Part shown: positions 12,231 to 15,120 of the stretch, piece by piece
Numbering within the stretch: position 1 is the first letter of the stretch
Layout: the number at the start of each line of letters is the position of its first letter
NCBI RefSeq assembly: GCF_000297435.1
Contig: NZ_CAIP01000379.1
Location: 1 to 15,120 of the forward strand
Source: Microcystis sp. T1-4
GTDB lineage: Bacteria; Cyanobacteriota; Cyanobacteriia; Cyanobacteriales; Microcystaceae
Length of the DNA stretch: 15,120 nucleotides
Reading direction: 5' to 3'
Notes under the pieces: model-generated
What the model saw: the letters and a program-made list of their open reading frames with translations, nothing else
What the model was told of the DNA's origin: nothing
Database searches by the model: none
Program-made: the position numbers and the translations under genes

Positions 12231-14465
12231 ATGCTACGGATTTCATCAGATCGGTCTAAAATTGTGCTTGTTGCCCTGGTTTATCTGGGTGTTGGTTGGC
12301 TAGGCTATCTCTGCTTAAATTTAGGGTCGCGACCTGCCCCAATTTGGATGAGTGCTGGTATTGGCTTGACTGCTGTTTTTTTAGGGGGAAAAAGGCTAGT
12401 TTTAGGCGTTTTTATCGGGGATTTGCTTCTTACCTTCCTTTTAGGGGCCAGTTGGCCCATAGCTCTATTTTCGGCAATCGGGAGCAGTTTATCAGCCCTG
12501 TTAGGGGCGCAATTCTTGCATTATCTGAGATTTTCCGCCACTTTACAGCGTATTCGCGATATCCTTTTACTGGTATTTTTAGCGGCCCTATTAGCCTCGG
12601 CAGTCAATGCCACTATCGATACTTTTGCCCGTAGTTGGCTAAATACTTGGGATTGGCGGCAATTTGGACAGTCTTGGGGCATTATCTGGCTCGGAGATAG
12701 TACGGGGATCTTAATGACCACGCCGCTGCTGTTGCGTTTTTGCTTCCAGCGTCACTCCCTGCGGGAACCACGGCAACCCCAACGCCTTGGCGAGGCCTTA
12801 CTTTGTCTGAGTTTGCTAACGGTGGTGACTTCCGTGGTTTTTGGTGGTCAACAGAATTTTCTTAACCCCGATTGGAGCATGGTGCAGTATCTTGAATATC
12901 TCCCTTTTCCCTTTGTGGTTTGGGCTGCTATGCGTTTTCAGACCTGGGGAGCGGTAATAGCCAATTTTTTAGTATCTATTTTAGCTTTGATGGGATTGGC
13001 CGGGGGAGTCAGCCCTTTTATCCTACAGGCTCCCGATTATACCAGAGGTGTCTTGATCTTACAAATCTTTTTAGTCATTGTCATGTCAACTTCGCTGTTT
13101 TTATCGGCGGCGATTAGCGAAAGACAACAGATCGATCGAGCTTTAAATGAAACTTTAGAACGAGAACATTTACTAACACAAGTTGCTTTAAAAGTCCATC
13201 AATCTTTAGATATAGATCAGGTTTTAAATACCATTGTTGAGGAAATCAGAAATTTTCTCGATGCCGATCAAGTCTATATCGGTCACTGTCAAGAGGGGGG
13301 GGGGTCTAAGGTAATCGCCGAGTCCCGTCGTCCCCAGATTCCCTCGCTCATGGGTTGGTTTCCCGAACCAGAATTACTGGAAGAATTGGGACAATTATTT
13401 TCTTTAGATAAGTTAATTATTGCTGATAATACCGCTAAGGTGCAAACGCTGCCCACTCTCAAGGGTTATTATGAATACCTGCAAGTTAAATCCTCTTTAG
13501 TTTTACCTCTAAAGGTTAATCATCAACATTTAGGCGCTTTAGTGGTTCATCAATATTCCCATCCTCGTCATTGGCAAAAAAGCGAGGTCAAATTATTAGA
13601 ACAGTTAGCCACCCAAGTTTGTATCGCTATCGGCCAAGCGCAACTATATCAGAGGGTGCAAAGCTTGAATAATAATTTAGAACAGCAAGTAGCGGCCAGA
13701 ACCCTGGAACTGCGGGAAAAAGTTCGGGAAATTCAGCGTTTATACGAAATGAAAACGGTTTTTTTACAGGCAGTATCCCACGATCTTCGCACCTCGATTA
13801 TGGGATTAGTGATGTTATTAAAAAATTTACAGTGTCGGCAAACAGAAAAAGTAACTATCTCGCGAACAATGCTCGATCAGGTGGTGCGTAGTTGCGATCG
13901 ACAATTAACTTTAATTAATGCTTTATCAGAAAATCATTTTGCTGAAGAACGGCCTTTAATCTTGCATCGTCAACCTCTATCTCTAAAAAAACAGGTGGAA
14001 ATTTGGCTGAAAGATTGGCAAAAAGATTTTGATTTATATCAAGCTACGTTTATTAATCTTCTCCCCGATGACTTACCCGCTATTGATGCCGATCCTTGTC
14101 AGCTAAGAAGTGTTTTTGAACAATTATTAAATAATGCCTTAAAACATAATCCTTCACCGATTCAATTAGCTTTAGATGCTCGTATTGACCAAGATATGCT
14201 CTACTGCACTTTAAGCGATAATGGCATTGGCATGGATGAGGAACAATGTCAACATCTTTTCCATTTATATGTAAGAAATCTTCATAATCAACACCTAACG
14301 GGAATCGGTTTAGGTTCCTACCAATGTCGGCAAATTATCGAGGCTCACTCTGGGAGAATTGGGGTAAAAAGTACCCCGCTGGTTGGCTCACAGTTTTGGT
14401 TTACCTTACCCCTTGCCCATCAAAATTCTAGAGTGATTAAGCAGGAGTTAGTCAACAGTAATTAG
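12231..14465 (+). CDS. MASE1-GAF sensor histidine kinase
   Basis: A 744-residue membrane sensor kinase. Residues about 8-295 are a MASE1-type domain with roughly eight membrane helices (LVALVYLGVGWLGYL, GSRPAPIWMSAGIGLTAVFL, IIWLGDSTGILMTTPLLLRF). A GAF domain at about 305-465 follows (QSLDIDQVLNTIVEEIRNFL, SSLVLPLKVNHQHLGALVVH), without an obvious bilin-binding Cys. A coiled coil (NNNLEQQVAARTLELREKV) leads to the H-box AVSHDLRTS with H517. The ATPase domain has the N-box LLNNALKH (N634, N635), G1 SDNGIGM (663-668) and G2 GIGLGSYQCRQII (691 on). All kinase motifs are intact. A run of ten G at 13295-13304 encodes EGGG inside the GAF domain and could slip. The likely partner is the divergent NarL-type regulator. 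The signal is unknown. The ATG follows a heptamer array without a ribosome site. Confidence 0.92.
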   Translation: MLRISSDRSKIVLVALVYLGVGWLGYLCLNLGSRPAPIWMSAGIGLTAVFLGGKRLVLGVFIGDLLLTFLLGASWPIALFSAIGSSLSALLGAQFLHYLRFSATLQRIRDILLLVFLAALLASAVNATIDTFARSWLNTWDWRQFGQSWGIIWLGDSTGILMTTPLLLRFCFQRHSLREPRQPQRLGEALLCLSLLTVVTSVVFGGQQNFLNPDWSMVQYLEYLPFPFVVWAAMRFQTWGAVIANFLVSILALMGLAGGVSPFILQAPDYTRGVLILQIFLVIVMSTSLFLSAAISERQQIDRALNETLEREHLLTQVALKVHQSLDIDQVLNTIVEEIRNFLDADQVYIGHCQEGGGSKVIAESRRPQIPSLMGWFPEPELLEELGQLFSLDKLIIADNTAKVQTLPTLKGYYEYLQVKSSLVLPLKVNHQHLGALVVHQYSHPRHWQKSEVKLLEQLATQVCIAIGQAQLYQRVQSLNNNLEQQVAARTLELREKVREIQRLYEMKTVFLQAVSHDLRTSIMGLVMLLKNLQCRQTEKVTISRTMLDQVVRSCDRQLTLINALSENHFAEERPLILHRQPLSLKKQVEIWLKDWQKDFDLYQATFINLLPDDLPAIDADPCQLRSVFEQLLNNALKHNPSPIQLALDARIDQDMLYCTLSDNGIGMDEEQCQHLFHLYVRNLHNQHLTGIGLGSYQCRQIIEAHSGRIGVKSTPLVGSQFWFTLPLAHQNSRVIKQELVNSN
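13295..13304 (+). repeat. G10 homopolymer tract inside the kinase gene
   Basis: Ten consecutive G in the GAF-coding part, codons GAG GGG GGG GGG TCT. A one-base change in length would truncate the protein before its kinase domain. It is the longest homopolymer noticed in a coding region here. Confidence 0.9.
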
Positions 14466-14491
14466 TGATTTTTAGCAGGATCGAGATAATT

Positions 14492-15120
14492 ATGCTTACC
14501 CGTCAATCTGGGGTTATATTTGCTTTCGGTTTATTGATTATTGTCAATATTTTCTATTTTGTCCATCTCGCCTACTATAGCTATGTTTGGCACGATGAAT
14601 CTTTGGTCTTACTACATCTTTCTGGTAACAGAACCGAACAGTTAATTAACTATCTCTTCGACGGACAAATTAAATCTACAGAACAACTCTGGCAATTTCA
14701 AGGGGTTAATTCTGTGAAAGGGTTTCCCGATACCTTAGCCTCTCTTTATACTAGCTCGAATTACGATCTACCTCTCTATTATATTTTCCTCTGGTTTTTA
14801 GCAAGATTATTGGGCAATTCTTATCTAGTATTAAGGGGATTTTCGGTAATTATTTGGTTTGGTATTTTATGGAGTTTTTACCATTTAGCTTTGACCTTAT
14901 TTAAAAATAAAAACGCCGCTTTAATTGCCGCTACACTTATCTTCTTTTCCCCGCGGTTTACCGGTTATGCTCTAGGAATTTGGGAATACGGCCTATATGT
15001 TTTCTGTTCGATACTTTCTAGCTGGTTATTTCTCAAAGCTCTTGACTCTTCGCAACCGAAAAAAGATTGGTTTTTCTATAGTTTATCCCTAATCGCTGGT
15101 TTATACACCCATGTTTTCTT
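14492..15120 (+). CDS. GT-C (GT39/PMT-like) membrane glycosyltransferase, N-terminal part
   Basis: The first 209 codons of a polytopic membrane protein that runs off the right edge. An N-terminal signal-anchor helix (VIFAFGLLIIVNIFYFVHLA) is followed by the first extracytoplasmic loop with YSYVWHDESLVLL; the Asp-Glu pair directly after the first helix is the catalytic DE position of GT-C enzymes that use lipid-linked sugars. Further helices follow near residues 90-105 (LPLYYIFLWFLARLLG), 110-130, 138-152 and 160-180. Enzymes of this class transfer a sugar from polyprenyl-phosphate to protein or envelope glycans; acceptor and donor are unknown here. It starts 26 bp after the kinase stop on the same strand and may be co-transcribed with it. 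AGGA at 14477-14480 is a moderate ribosome site. Confidence 0.75.
   Translation, partial: MLTRQSGVIFAFGLLIIVNIFYFVHLAYYSYVWHDESLVLLHLSGNRTEQLINYLFDGQIKSTEQLWQFQGVNSVKGFPDTLASLYTSSNYDLPLYYIFLWFLARLLGNSYLVLRGFSVIIWFGILWSFYHLALTLFKNKNAALIAATLIFFSPRFTGYALGIWEYGLYVFCSILSSWLFLKALDSSQPKKDWFFYSLSLIAGLYTHVF

Overview
The window looks like a chromosomal piece of a bloom-forming cyanobacterium, most probably Microcystis or a close relative. This is inferred from cyanobacterial gene families (isoamylase-type GlgX, a class II DnaJ, ferritin-like and Uma2 proteins, a MASE1 histidine kinase), GCGATCGC (HIP1) sites, abundant 7-bp tandem repeats of the TCAGTTA/TAACTGA type, and several small non-coding mobile-type repeats. 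No tRNA, rRNA or CRISPR array was seen.

Left part (1-2913, + strand): the C-terminal part of a glycogen debranching enzyme, a VTT/TVP38-type membrane protein and a class II DnaJ co-chaperone.

Middle-left (2914-5074): a decayed accessory region. It holds an orphan coding fragment cut by a 111-bp inverted-repeat element, a 139-bp dispersed repeat, the tail of an ATPase-like gene joined by ATGA to the head of a PtuB/HNH-like gene (Septu-like remnant), and the Walker A N-terminus of an AAA ATPase that runs directly into an apparently intact PD-(D/E)XK-like gene. It reads as a graveyard of two defence-type gene pairs; the ATPase/nuclease pair is the nearest thing here to an undescribed system.

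Middle (5075-7875): four minus-strand genes (ribbon-helix-helix protein, small membrane protein, class II aldolase-like gene with an in-frame TGA at codon 13, conserved cyanobacterial hypothetical), then a plus-strand pseudogene of unknown family with several lesions.

Right part (7876-15120): a ferritin-like diiron protein whose last residues and stop codon come from a second, inverted copy of the 139-bp repeat; a pentapeptide-repeat protein; a Uma2-family protein with a 21-bp tandem repeat; and a divergent two-component pair (NarL-type regulator on -, MASE1-GAF histidine kinase on +) separated by two heptamer arrays, one ending 2 bp before the kinase start. The kinase also carries a run of ten G in its coding sequence. 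A GT-C type membrane glycosyltransferase begins at the right edge.

The main theme is genome plasticity: small repeats have inserted, supplied stop codons and marked deletion boundaries in otherwise ordinary cyanobacterial genes.
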